DNA of 61,133 bases from VRUE01 sp036266075 (GTDB taxonomy: Bacteria > Actinomycetota > Thermoleophilia > Solirubrobacterales > 70-9). Made by a program: the position numbers and the translations under genes. Below are positions 23,163 through 30,918 of this stretch, piece after piece. The stretch is taken from contig DATANV010000037.1 in the NCBI GenBank assembly GCA_036266075.1, forward strand, positions 1 through 61,133. The letters run 5' to 3'. The notes under the pieces are model-generated. The model was given only the letters and a program-made list of their open reading frames with translations. It made no database searches and was not told the origin of the DNA. Position 1 is the stretch's first letter, and each line of letters begins with the position of its first letter.

Positions 23163-24776
23163 TCAGACGCGCGAGCGGCGCTTCAGGTCTTCGGCAAACT
23201 CCCGCGGCAACCCAGGAATCTCGTCGAGTTCCTCGATCGACTGGAAACGGCCGACGCGCTCGCGATGCGCGAGCAGGCGGGTCGCCTGGGTGACCGAGAG
23301 GCCGTGCCCGCGCAGTTGCTCGAAGGTGACGTTGTTGAGTTCGATCGTCTCCCCCGACTGCGCCGCAGGCGGCGGCGGCTCAGGCGACGGCGGGGGCCCG
23401 GGCTGCGGCGGCACCTGCGGCGGTGCTGGCGACGGACCCGGCTGGGGCTCCGGAGCGGCCGGCGGCGGTTCAGGCGCCGGCGGGGGCGGGGTCGGCTGGG
23501 GACTCGGCGGCGGCGGAGGGCTCGGCGGCGGCGGCTGCGGGGCCGCCGCCGAAGGTTGCGGAACGGCGGCGGGCAGCGCGTCCGCCTGCATCGAGCCGAT
23601 CACGGCCCGCTCGGCTTCTTCGGCGCGCTGCTCGGCTTCGCGAGCGCGCTGCTCGGCCTGAGCGACACTGTCCTCGATCTCCCGCAAGCGCCGCTGGCGC
23701 TCCTCCTCTTCCGCTTTCAGCCTGGAGAGCCGCTCTGCCTCGGCGGCACGCCGTTCGGCCGCTTTCGTGCGCTCTTCGATCTGCCGCAACCGCTCCTGCG
23801 CCTCGGCCAGCGAGCGCTCCTGCGCTTCGCGCTGCTGCTGAAGGTGCTGTTCGGCCGTCTGCATGTCCGCCGCCGCCGGCTGGGGGGTCTGCACGGCCTC
23901 CATGCTCTGCGTGACGTGCCCAGACCCGGCCCGCGCCCGGCGCTCGTCGGCTTCGCGTTGCATCCGCTCGGCCGCCTCGATACGGCGATCGGCCTCGGCC
24001 CGGATCCGCTCCTCCTCACGCTGGATCTCGGCGACCTTGTCGTGGACCCGCTGCTCGGCCGTCGCCGGGTCGTAGCCGCCGGGTGGCGGAGCCTGCGGGG
24101 GCCCGCCAGGCGTCGGTGGCAGCGCGGTGGCAGGTGGCGGCTGTGGGGGGACAGCCCCAGCGGGCGGGGGTGGGACCGGCGGCGGCGGCGCGGGGAAGGG
24201 CTGCGGGGCGGGCGGTGCCGGCGGCTGCCCCGCGGCGGGAGCTTGAGCCGGCGGCACCGCGGTCGCCTGTGCGGGCTGCGGCGCCACAGCTCCCGGCGTC
24301 GCGCCGCCCTGCTCGAGCAGCGCCCGCTCCTGCGCGGCGCGGGCCGCCGCCAGCTCGCGCTCCGCTTTCGCGGCCTGCTTCTTGGCCTTGCGCTCGGAAC
24401 GGCTGCCACCGGCCGACTTGCCGCGCCGTTCGGCACGCTTCTGCGCCCGCTCCTGGCGGCGCCTCTGGGCCTCCTCGCGGCTGCGCTTGCGATGTTCGGC
24501 GCGCGCTGCGCGCTGCTGCTCGCGAGCCAGCTTGCGCTTCTCCTTGCCCCTCGCTGGCGAGCCCCCGGGCGGTGGACCGGGCGGAGGGGGCGCCGCCTGC
24601 GTGGTTTTTTGACCCGCGAGCGGCGCCGGTGAAGACGGTGCGGAGGGCGCCTTCTGCTTCTTTTCCTTGCCTCTTCGCTGGACGATGCTGATCGCCAGCA
24701 GGAGCAGCAAGATCGCCACGACCAGCCCGGCGACGAAGTACTGGATGTTGTCGCTGACGAAGTCCGCCATCGGCAT
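23163..24776 (-). CDS. Membrane-anchored proline-rich coiled-coil protein with C-terminal helix-hairpin-helix domain
   Basis: A 537-residue mosaic. A single membrane helix (about 13-33, YFVAGLVVAILLLLLAISIV) is followed by a very basic segment (KEKRKLAREQQRAARAEHRK), a first proline-rich stretch (about 160-245), a long charged coiled coil (about 250-410), a second proline-rich stretch (about 420-475) and a C-terminal ComEA-like HhH domain. The last contains IELNNVTFEQLRGHGLSVTQATRLL and FQSIEELDEIPGLPREF. HhH domains bind DNA or mediate contacts. It lies downstream of smpB on the same strand after 10 bases and may share that operon. The overall plan recalls TolA, but I know no characterised protein with this order of parts. 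Confidence 0.8.
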   Translation of the reverse strand: MPMADFVSDNIQYFVAGLVVAILLLLLAISIVQRRGKEKKQKAPSAPSSPAPLAGQKTTQAAPPPPGPPPGGSPARGKEKRKLAREQQRAARAEHRKRSREEAQRRRQERAQKRAERRGKSAGGSRSERKAKKQAAKAERELAAARAAQERALLEQGGATPGAVAPQPAQATAVPPAQAPAAGQPPAPPAPQPFPAPPPPVPPPPAGAVPPQPPPATALPPTPGGPPQAPPPGGYDPATAEQRVHDKVAEIQREEERIRAEADRRIEAAERMQREADERRARAGSGHVTQSMEAVQTPQPAAADMQTAEQHLQQQREAQERSLAEAQERLRQIEERTKAAERRAAEAERLSRLKAEEEERQRRLREIEDSVAQAEQRAREAEQRAEEAERAVIGSMQADALPAAVPQPSAAAPQPPPPSPPPPPSPQPTPPPPAPEPPPAAPEPQPGPSPAPPQVPPQPGPPPSPEPPPPAAQSGETIELNNVTFEQLRGHGLSVTQATRLLAHRERVGRFQSIEELDEIPGLPREFAEDLKRRSRV

Positions 24777-24786
24777 AGACGCGAAG

Positions 24787-25269
24787 CTACCTCATTCTGC
24801 CCTTGAATTCGCGCTCGACCTCACGCCGCACGTCGCGGTCCGCGATCTCGCGGCGACGGTCGCGGCCCTCCTTGCCCCGCGCCAACGCCAGCTCGACCTT
24901 CGCCCGCGAGCCCTTGAAGTAGATCCGGGTCGGGACCAGCGTCAGCCCGCGCTCCGCGGTCTTGCCGACCAGGCGCTCGATCTCGGCCCTGTGCAGGAGC
25001 AGCTTGCGCGGTCGCTCCGGCTCGTGGTTCTCGCGGCTGGCCGGCTCGTAGGGCGGGATGTGCAGGTTGCGCAGCCAGAGCTCGCCGTCGTCGACGACGG
25101 CGTAGGCGTCCGCCATCTGCGCCTTGCCGTTGCGCAGCGACTTGACCTCCGAGCCGCGCAGCACGATTCCCGCCTCGAACTTCTCGATCAGCTCGAATTT
25201 GTGCCGGGCGCGGCGGTTGGTCGCGACGTCGCCGGAGGCGGGATCCCGTTTCTTCCCCTTCTTGGCCAT
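24787..25269 (-). CDS. smpB: SsrA-binding protein SmpB
   Basis: A 160-residue partner of tmRNA that escorts it to stalled ribosomes and mimics the anticodon stem. Conserved segments are ATNRRARHKFELIEKFEAGIVLRGSEVKSLR, WLRNLHIPPY and RKLLLHRAEI, with the basic C-terminal tail (LARGKEGRDRRREIADRDVRREVER) that enters the mRNA channel. It starts 3 bases after rnr and lies 4 kb from ssrA, so the trans-translation parts are close together. Confidence 0.97.
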   Translation of the reverse strand: MAKKGKKRDPASGDVATNRRARHKFELIEKFEAGIVLRGSEVKSLRNGKAQMADAYAVVDDGELWLRNLHIPPYEPASRENHEPERPRKLLLHRAEIERLVGKTAERGLTLVPTRIYFKGSRAKVELALARGKEGRDRRREIADRDVRREVEREFKGRMR

Positions 25270-25272
25270 CGC

Positions 25273-26883
25273 TCAACCCTCGACCGGCTCCAGGTCGACC
25301 CGCCCGCGGGGCGCTTCGATGCCGGTCACGCGTACCGCCACCGGATCCCCGAACCGCAACCGGCGCCTCGACTCGCCGCCGATCAATGCCGTCTCGGTCG
25401 CGTTCAGCTCGAAGCGCTCGGCGCCGCCCAGCAGCCGCGCTGGCAAGAAGCCCTCGTAGACGTCGCCCAGCTCGCCGCCGAAGGCGACGAAGGCACCGGA
25501 GCGGACCAGCCCCGACACCTCGCCCTCGAAGGTGACCTCGAGCCCCCGCTCGCCCTGCTCGCGCGCGAGCAGGAAAGCGGCGCAAATGTCGTCGCCGCGG
25601 CGCTCGATCCGCATCGACTCGCGCTCGCGCTCGGAGCAATGCCAGGCCACCTCGCGCGCTTCCGCGGCGCTGGGGGCGGCCTCCCCCTCGCCTAGGGTCG
25701 CCAGCAGTGCCCGGTGGACGATCAGGTCCGGGTAGCGCCGGATCGGCGAGGTGAAATGGCAGTAGGCGGCGCTGCCGAGGCCGGCGTGGCTGCTGTTTCG
25801 CTCGCTGTACTGAGCCTGTTTGAGAGAGCGGAGCACGAGCGAGGTATACGCGTCGCGACCGTGTCCGCGCCGTCTGGCCTCCGCAGCTACCAGTCGGCTC
25901 GCCTCCGCCGCCACTTCCGCGGCCTGCCGCGGCGCCAAGCCGCCGCGCAGCGGTGGGGTTGGGATCTCGAGCTCGGCCAGCTGCTCGATCAGCCGTTCGA
26001 TCCGCGGTGGGTCGGGCTGGGGATGGACCCGGAAGATCGTCGGCACGCGCTTGCGCTCGAGCAGCCGGGCGACCTGCTCGTTGGCGAGGATCATCAGCCG
26101 CTCGATCAGCCGGTGCGACTCGGTCTGCGCGACGGCGCGGGCGGCGATCGGGTGCCCGTCGGCGTCGAAGCGGAACTCGGGCTCGAAGGACTCGACCTCG
26201 AGGCTCGTCGTGCCGGGCCGCTCGCCCAGCGCTGCGGCCGCTTCGCGGGCGACGCCAAGTGGCTCGGCAACGGCCTGCGGCGCTTCAGCCAACCCGGAGA
26301 AGACGGCATCGAGCTGGTCGTAGTCGAGCCGCGCGTCGGAGCGAATGCGACTGCGGTAGAAGCTCGCCGAGCGAGGCCCTCCATCGGAGCCCAGCTCGAT
26401 CTCGGCGGTGACCGCGAGGCGCTCTACGCCCGGCGCCAGGCTGCAGGCCTCCTCGCTGAGCGCGTACGGCAGCATCGGCTCGACCGTGCCCGGCGCATAG
26501 GTGCTGTTGCCGCGCCGCCGCGCCTCGAGGTCGAGCCGCGAGCCGGGCGGCACGTGGGCAGCGACGTCGGCGATGTGGATCCAGAGGCGCGTCGCCCCGT
26601 CCTCGCGCCGGGCCGAAACGGCGTCGTCGAAGTCGCGCGCCGTCGCCGGGTCGACCGTGAAGGTCGGCAGCTCCAGGAGGTCCCGGCGCCGCGGCTCCCG
26701 CGCTTCGGCCGCCCCCGCGGCGCGCCCGGCTTCGACCGCGATGGAGGGCGGAAAGCCGCGCCCGCCGAGCTCCTCGCGCAGCAGCGCGTCGACCGCCTCG
26801 CGCGCGGTCCGCGGCTCGGTCCGCCGCCCCCGGCCGCGCGCTCGCTGCCGCGCGCGGTAGTAGCGCCAATCCTTTTGGCTCAT
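25273..26883 (-). CDS. rnr: RNase II/RNase R family exoribonuclease
   Basis: A 536-residue 3'-5' exoribonuclease. The catalytic RNB domain has the metal-site motif DPATARDFDDAVS near residue 78, then HIADVAAHV, the RMILAN-like LMILANEQVA and the conserved HFTSPIRRYPDL. A C-terminal S1-like domain ends the protein. The N-terminal cold-shock domains of E. coli RNase R are absent, so this is the short actinobacterial form. RNase R degrades non-stop mRNAs released by tmRNA-SmpB, and the gene stands directly before smpB. It overlaps the S41 protease gene by 4 bases. Confidence 0.93.
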   Translation of the reverse strand: MSQKDWRYYRARQRARGRGRRTEPRTAREAVDALLREELGGRGFPPSIAVEAGRAAGAAEAREPRRRDLLELPTFTVDPATARDFDDAVSARREDGATRLWIHIADVAAHVPPGSRLDLEARRRGNSTYAPGTVEPMLPYALSEEACSLAPGVERLAVTAEIELGSDGGPRSASFYRSRIRSDARLDYDQLDAVFSGLAEAPQAVAEPLGVAREAAAALGERPGTTSLEVESFEPEFRFDADGHPIAARAVAQTESHRLIERLMILANEQVARLLERKRVPTIFRVHPQPDPPRIERLIEQLAELEIPTPPLRGGLAPRQAAEVAAEASRLVAAEARRRGHGRDAYTSLVLRSLKQAQYSERNSSHAGLGSAAYCHFTSPIRRYPDLIVHRALLATLGEGEAAPSAAEAREVAWHCSERERESMRIERRGDDICAAFLLAREQGERGLEVTFEGEVSGLVRSGAFVAFGGELGDVYEGFLPARLLGGAERFELNATETALIGGESRRRLRFGDPVAVRVTGIEAPRGRVDLEPVEG

Positions 26884-28058
26884 TCGCCGGCCAGCAAGCC
26901 GAGAGCCCGTTCCAGTCCCTCGTCGCGGGCGGTGCGCGGCTGGTCCGGCGCCCGCACGTCGGGGCGGATGCCCTTGCCCGCGAGGTTGACCCCGTCGGGC
27001 GTGAAGTACTCGCCGACCGTAAGCTTCAATGCCCCGCCGTTGGAGAGCCCGACCTCCTGCTGGAAAACCCCCTTGCCGTAGGAGCGGGTGCCGACGGTCC
27101 TGGCGCCGGCGTCGTCGGCCAGCGCGGCGGCGAGGATCTCGGCGGCGGAGGCGGTGTTGCGGTCGATCAGGACGGCGATCGGCAGCGCCGGCAGGTTGCC
27201 CCCCCTGGTCTCGTAGACCGCGTTCCCCTGGCTGCGGGACCTGGTCGAGACCACGGTCTCCCCCTCGGGCAGGAAGACGCTCGCGGTCAGCACCGCCTCC
27301 TCGAGCAGGCCGCCGCCGTTGCCGCGCAAATCGAGCACCAGGCCCTGCGCGCCGCGCTTCTGCAGACGGCGGAGCTGCGCCGCAACGGGGGCGTGCACCC
27401 CTTCCGTGAAGGAGGCGATCCGCAGGTCGCCGAGCTTACGCTCGCCGACCGTCTTCAGCCTGCTCGCCACCACCGGCACCGAGATCTGCTCACGGGTCAG
27501 CTTCACCAGGCGGGGCTTGCCCTTCGCCCCGTCGCGCACGCCGACAGTGACCTCGGTCCCTTCCGGGCCCTTGATCCGCGATGCCGCCGCTGCGGCGCTG
27601 AGGCCGGCTATCGCGCGTCCGTCGACGGAGACGATCGTGTCGCCGACCTCGATCCCCGCGCGCTCGGCGGGAGAGCGCTTGAAGACCGCCTGCACGCCGA
27701 GGCCGTCTTCGACCTGCGTCACGCTGAGTCCCACGCCCGAGAAGCGGCCCTCGATCGCTTCGTTGAAGCGGGCCAGGGCGGCGGGCGAGAAGTATTCGGA
27801 GAAGCGGTCGCGGTAGTGGCGCCGCAGGCCGCGAACCATCCCCTGCAGCGAGGAGTCGACCAGCTCGCCCTGCGGGACGGAGCGGTAGTAGTCGTCTTCG
27901 ATCAGTTCGCTCGCTTCCGCGGTCAGCCCGGCGGATTCGTCGACGAAGACATCGCGCAGAACCGGCGGCATGTGCGCGGGGTGGCCGCCGATCCAGAGCC
28001 CGGCGGCGAGCATCGCGAGCAGGGCGACCGTCAGGCCCACCGTACGGCCGACGCTCAT
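26880..28058 (-). CDS. S41-family C-terminal processing peptidase
   Basis: A 392-residue serine protease exported through an N-terminal membrane helix (GLTVALLAMLAAGLWIGG). The PDZ domain lies at about 105-190 (FSGVGLSVTQVEDGL, AGIEVGDTIVSVDGR) and the Ser/Lys dyad in NTASAAEIL and RSYGKGVFQQE. CtpA-type enzymes cleave C-termini of envelope proteins. Its place just after ftsX suggests a role in cell-wall remodelling, as FtsEX activates hydrolases outside the membrane. It starts 7 bases after ftsX. Confidence 0.93.
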   Translation of the reverse strand: MSVGRTVGLTVALLAMLAAGLWIGGHPAHMPPVLRDVFVDESAGLTAEASELIEDDYYRSVPQGELVDSSLQGMVRGLRRHYRDRFSEYFSPAALARFNEAIEGRFSGVGLSVTQVEDGLGVQAVFKRSPAERAGIEVGDTIVSVDGRAIAGLSAAAAASRIKGPEGTEVTVGVRDGAKGKPRLVKLTREQISVPVVASRLKTVGERKLGDLRIASFTEGVHAPVAAQLRRLQKRGAQGLVLDLRGNGGGLLEEAVLTASVFLPEGETVVSTRSRSQGNAVYETRGGNLPALPIAVLIDRNTASAAEILAAALADDAGARTVGTRSYGKGVFQQEVGLSNGGALKLTVGEYFTPDGVNLAGKGIRPDVRAPDQPRTARDEGLERALGLLAGE

Positions 28059-28065
28059 CGGCGGC

Positions 28066-28983
28066 TCAGACCTTCAGGAAGCGGCGCAGGGTGACGCCGG
28101 AGCCGACCGCGGAGACCAGCACCGCGGCGGCGAAGAGGATCGCGACCAGCGCCGGGAAGGAGAGCGTCGTGCTGTTCTGCGCCGCGAGGAAGCCGATGCT
28201 GTCGCTCAGTGGATCGACGATCGTCAGCTTGCCCAGCCACAGGACCAGTATGGCCACCAAGCCGCCCGCAAAGCCGACGACGACCCCCTCGATCATGAAC
28301 GGCCAGCGGATGAACCAGCGGGTCGCGCCGACCAGCCGCATCACCTCGACCTCGCGGCGGCGAGTGTAAATCGAGAGCCGGATCGTATTGCCGACCAGCA
28401 TCAGCGAGGCGACGATCAGGAGCGCGGTGATCACCGTCAGGACGATCTTCAGGGCACTCGTCACCTGCTCGATCTTTTGCGAGTCTTCCTGGCGGCTGAA
28501 CTGATCCTGGATGATCGGTGAGATCGGCTGCGGCTTGCCGTTCGGGCCGGGCGGTTCGATGGCGGTCTGGATCGAGTCGAGGTTGCTCGCGTCGTCGGCC
28601 TTGACCTTGAAGTTGCCCGGCAGCGGGTTGGAGTGCAGCTGGGTCAGCAGTTCGCTGCTCTTCTCCTTGCCCAGATCTTCGCTCAGTTCGTGCAGCGCCT
28701 CGGCCTTCGTCACCAGCTCCACCGAGTCGACGTGCGGAATCGCCAGCAGCTCGCGTTCGAGCTGGTGGATTTCAGCCTTGGTCGCGTCGTCATAGAAGGC
28801 GACCCGGGTTTCGAGGCTGTCGCGGACTTCGTTGCTCTTCGCCTGGGTGGTCTGGAAGATGGGGATCAGGACGCCGAGCAGGACCACGGTGACGATCGTC
28901 GTCACGATCGCCGCCAGGCTCGGGGCGCCGTTGCGGCGCAGCGCCCGGAAGGCCTCGCGGATGAAGAAGAAGAGACGGGACAT
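28066..28983 (-). CDS. ftsX: Cell division protein FtsX
   Basis: This 305-residue permease-like subunit of the FtsEX complex has an N-terminal cytoplasmic arm (FFIREAFRALRRNGAPSLAAI), a first membrane helix, a large extracellular domain (about 50-180) and three further helices. Unlike transporters, FtsEX transmits ATP hydrolysis to wall hydrolases at the division site. The stop of ftsE lies 3 bases before its start. Confidence 0.95.
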   Translation of the reverse strand: MSRLFFFIREAFRALRRNGAPSLAAIVTTIVTVVLLGVLIPIFQTTQAKSNEVRDSLETRVAFYDDATKAEIHQLERELLAIPHVDSVELVTKAEALHELSEDLGKEKSSELLTQLHSNPLPGNFKVKADDASNLDSIQTAIEPPGPNGKPQPISPIIQDQFSRQEDSQKIEQVTSALKIVLTVITALLIVASLMLVGNTIRLSIYTRRREVEVMRLVGATRWFIRWPFMIEGVVVGFAGGLVAILVLWLGKLTIVDPLSDSIGFLAAQNSTTLSFPALVAILFAAAVLVSAVGSGVTLRRFLKV

Positions 28984-28986
28984 GGC

Positions 28987-29826
28987 TCAGATCAGCGCGT
29001 CGTGGCCGTTGGTCTGGCCCTCGGGGGCGACGCCCATCTCGGCTCGCATCCGCATGCCGAACTCGCTGGTCGACTCCTCGGTGTAGCCGCCGCTGACCTC
29101 GTCGCGGACGACGCGGCCCTCGTACAGCTCGATCACGCGGCGGCGCATGTTGTCGACCATCTCACGGTCGTGGGTGACGACGACAACCGTCGTGCCGGTC
29201 TTGTTGATCCGGTAGAGCAGCTGCATCACGCCGATCGAGGTGACCGGGTCGAGGTTGCCGCTCGGCTCGTCGGCCAAGAGCAGCGGCGGGTGGTTGACGA
29301 AGGCGCGGGCGATCGAGACGCGCTGCTGCTCGCCGCCGGAGAGCTCGTCGGGATAGCTGTGCAGCTTGGTCGAGAGGCCGACCAGGCGCAGCGTCTCCGG
29401 CACCTGGGTGCGGATCTCGCTGCGGCTGGCGCCGATCACCTGCAGGGCGTAGGCGACGTTGTCGTAAACGGTGCGGTCCGGCAGCAGCTTGAAGTCCTGG
29501 AAGACCGTGCCGATGTTGCGCCGCAGCTGCGGGATCTTCTTCTCCGCCATCGCGGCGATATCGCGGCCGGCGATCCGCACGCTGCCCTCGGTCACGTTCA
29601 GCTCGCGGATCAGCGTCTTGATCAGCGTCGACTTTCCGCAGCCGGTCGGGCCGACGAGGAAGACGAATTCGCCGCGGTCGATCGCCAGCGAGACCCGGTC
29701 GAGCGCCATGTGGCCGCCCGGGTAAACCTTGGTCACCTCGCGCAGCTCGATGATCGGCGCGCCGCCGGGCCGGCGGCTGCCCGCCGCCTCCGCTTCCGCC
29801 TGCTTTCGCTTCCTCGCTCTGGCCAT
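28987..29826 (-). CDS. ftsE: Cell division ATP-binding protein FtsE
   Basis: This 279-residue ABC ATPase drives FtsX. Walker A is GPTGCGKST, the signature LSGGEQQRVSIARAF and Walker B LLLADEPSGNLDP. There is a 20-residue basic N-terminal extension and a C-terminal tail of about 45 residues beyond the ATPase core. It is the first gene of the run ftsE-ftsX-S41 protease-rnr-smpB-HhH protein, with gaps of 3-10 bases or overlaps throughout, so these six genes are probably one transcript. Confidence 0.95.
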   Translation of the reverse strand: MARARKRKQAEAEAAGSRRPGGAPIIELREVTKVYPGGHMALDRVSLAIDRGEFVFLVGPTGCGKSTLIKTLIRELNVTEGSVRIAGRDIAAMAEKKIPQLRRNIGTVFQDFKLLPDRTVYDNVAYALQVIGASRSEIRTQVPETLRLVGLSTKLHSYPDELSGGEQQRVSIARAFVNHPPLLLADEPSGNLDPVTSIGVMQLLYRINKTGTTVVVVTHDREMVDNMRRRVIELYEGRVVRDEVSGGYTEESTSEFGMRMRAEMGVAPEGQTNGHDALI

Positions 29827-30025
29827 GCCGCCGTCCCTTCTCCGAGCACAGACTGACTCCTGCGCCCACTCGGGCGCGCAACTCCCCGCCCAGATTGAAT
29901 GTGCGAGAGATTAGCGAAATGTTAGGGATGGCTCACAAACTGGTGCGGCCCGACTGCCTTAGGATCCCGGCGAAGTTGCTTGGGAAACCCGGCAGGAACA
30001 GGGCATTCGAGGGCGCGGAGGCTAA

Positions 30026-30910
30026 ATGGCGGTGAGGAAATTCGAAAAGGCTGCCCCGGTCCGCCTGAAGACGCACGAGACCTTCAATGAGAAATGGCTC
30101 CATCGCCGGCTGGCCGAGGACCCGGGCCTGCTCGGCTTGGGCGATCTCGAGGTCAAGGAGATCGAGAGGCCCCAGCCGGGGGCGGGGCGGCTCGACCTGC
30201 TCCTCACCGATCCCGAGACGCGGACTCGTTACGAGGTCGAGGTCCAGCTCGGCCCGACCGACCCGGCGCACATCATTCGCACGATCGAGTACTGGGATAT
30301 CGAAAAGGCTCGCTTTCCCCAGTATGAGCACGTGGCCGTGTTGGTCGCCGAGGACATCACGAGCCGCTTCCTCAACGTGATCGCCCTGTTCAACAAAGCG
30401 ATCCCGCTGATAGCCATCCAGATGAACGCGCTCGAAGTTGGCAGCGTCTTCACCCTTCAAGCGACGACCGTCCTCGACACGATGACGCTCGCCACCGACG
30501 AGGAGGACGAGCCGGGGCAGGCCACCGACCGCGAGTACTGGATCAGGCGCGGCTCGAAGAAGTCAGTCGAGCTCGCCGACTCGCTCCGGGTTCTGGTCAA
30601 CAAGGTCACGCGCGACAAACTGGCGCTGAAGTACAACAAGCACTACATCGGCCTCTCGCGCGACGGCGTCGCCGACAACTTCGTCCAGTTCCGCGCTCGC
30701 AAGGACTACCTGATCGCCGAATTCCGGATCGAGCGGAGCGACGACGTCACGGCCCTGATCGAGGAGGCGGACGTCGACAGCCTTCCCTACGAGAAACGAT
30801 GGGGCCGGTACCGCCTGCGACTTACGCGGACGGACGCTCGCAAGCACAAAGCCCTGCTCATGGACTTGATCGCTCGCGCGAGCGGCACGACGCCCGCCGT
30901 CGGCGAGTAG
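30026..30910 (+). CDS. PD-(D/E)XK nuclease-like protein of unknown function
   Basis: The protein has 294 residues. The segment GRLDLLL (Asp57) followed by RYEVEVQLG (Glu70, Glu72, Gln74) fits a PD-(D/E)XK core with an ExQ ending, and IIRTIEYWDIEKARFP could be the next helix. The second half is mixed alpha/beta with no motif I know. It stands alone, divergent from ftsE and convergent with transketolase, and has no methylase or helicase partner. It may be a solitary nuclease with a DNA-repair or defence role, or an inactive relative. The fold call is by pattern only. Confidence 0.55.
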   Translation: MAVRKFEKAAPVRLKTHETFNEKWLHRRLAEDPGLLGLGDLEVKEIERPQPGAGRLDLLLTDPETRTRYEVEVQLGPTDPAHIIRTIEYWDIEKARFPQYEHVAVLVAEDITSRFLNVIALFNKAIPLIAIQMNALEVGSVFTLQATTVLDTMTLATDEEDEPGQATDREYWIRRGSKKSVELADSLRVLVNKVTRDKLALKYNKHYIGLSRDGVADNFVQFRARKDYLIAEFRIERSDDVTALIEEADVDSLPYEKRWGRYRLRLTRTDARKHKALLMDLIARASGTTPAVGE

Positions 30911-30918
30911 GCGAACGG

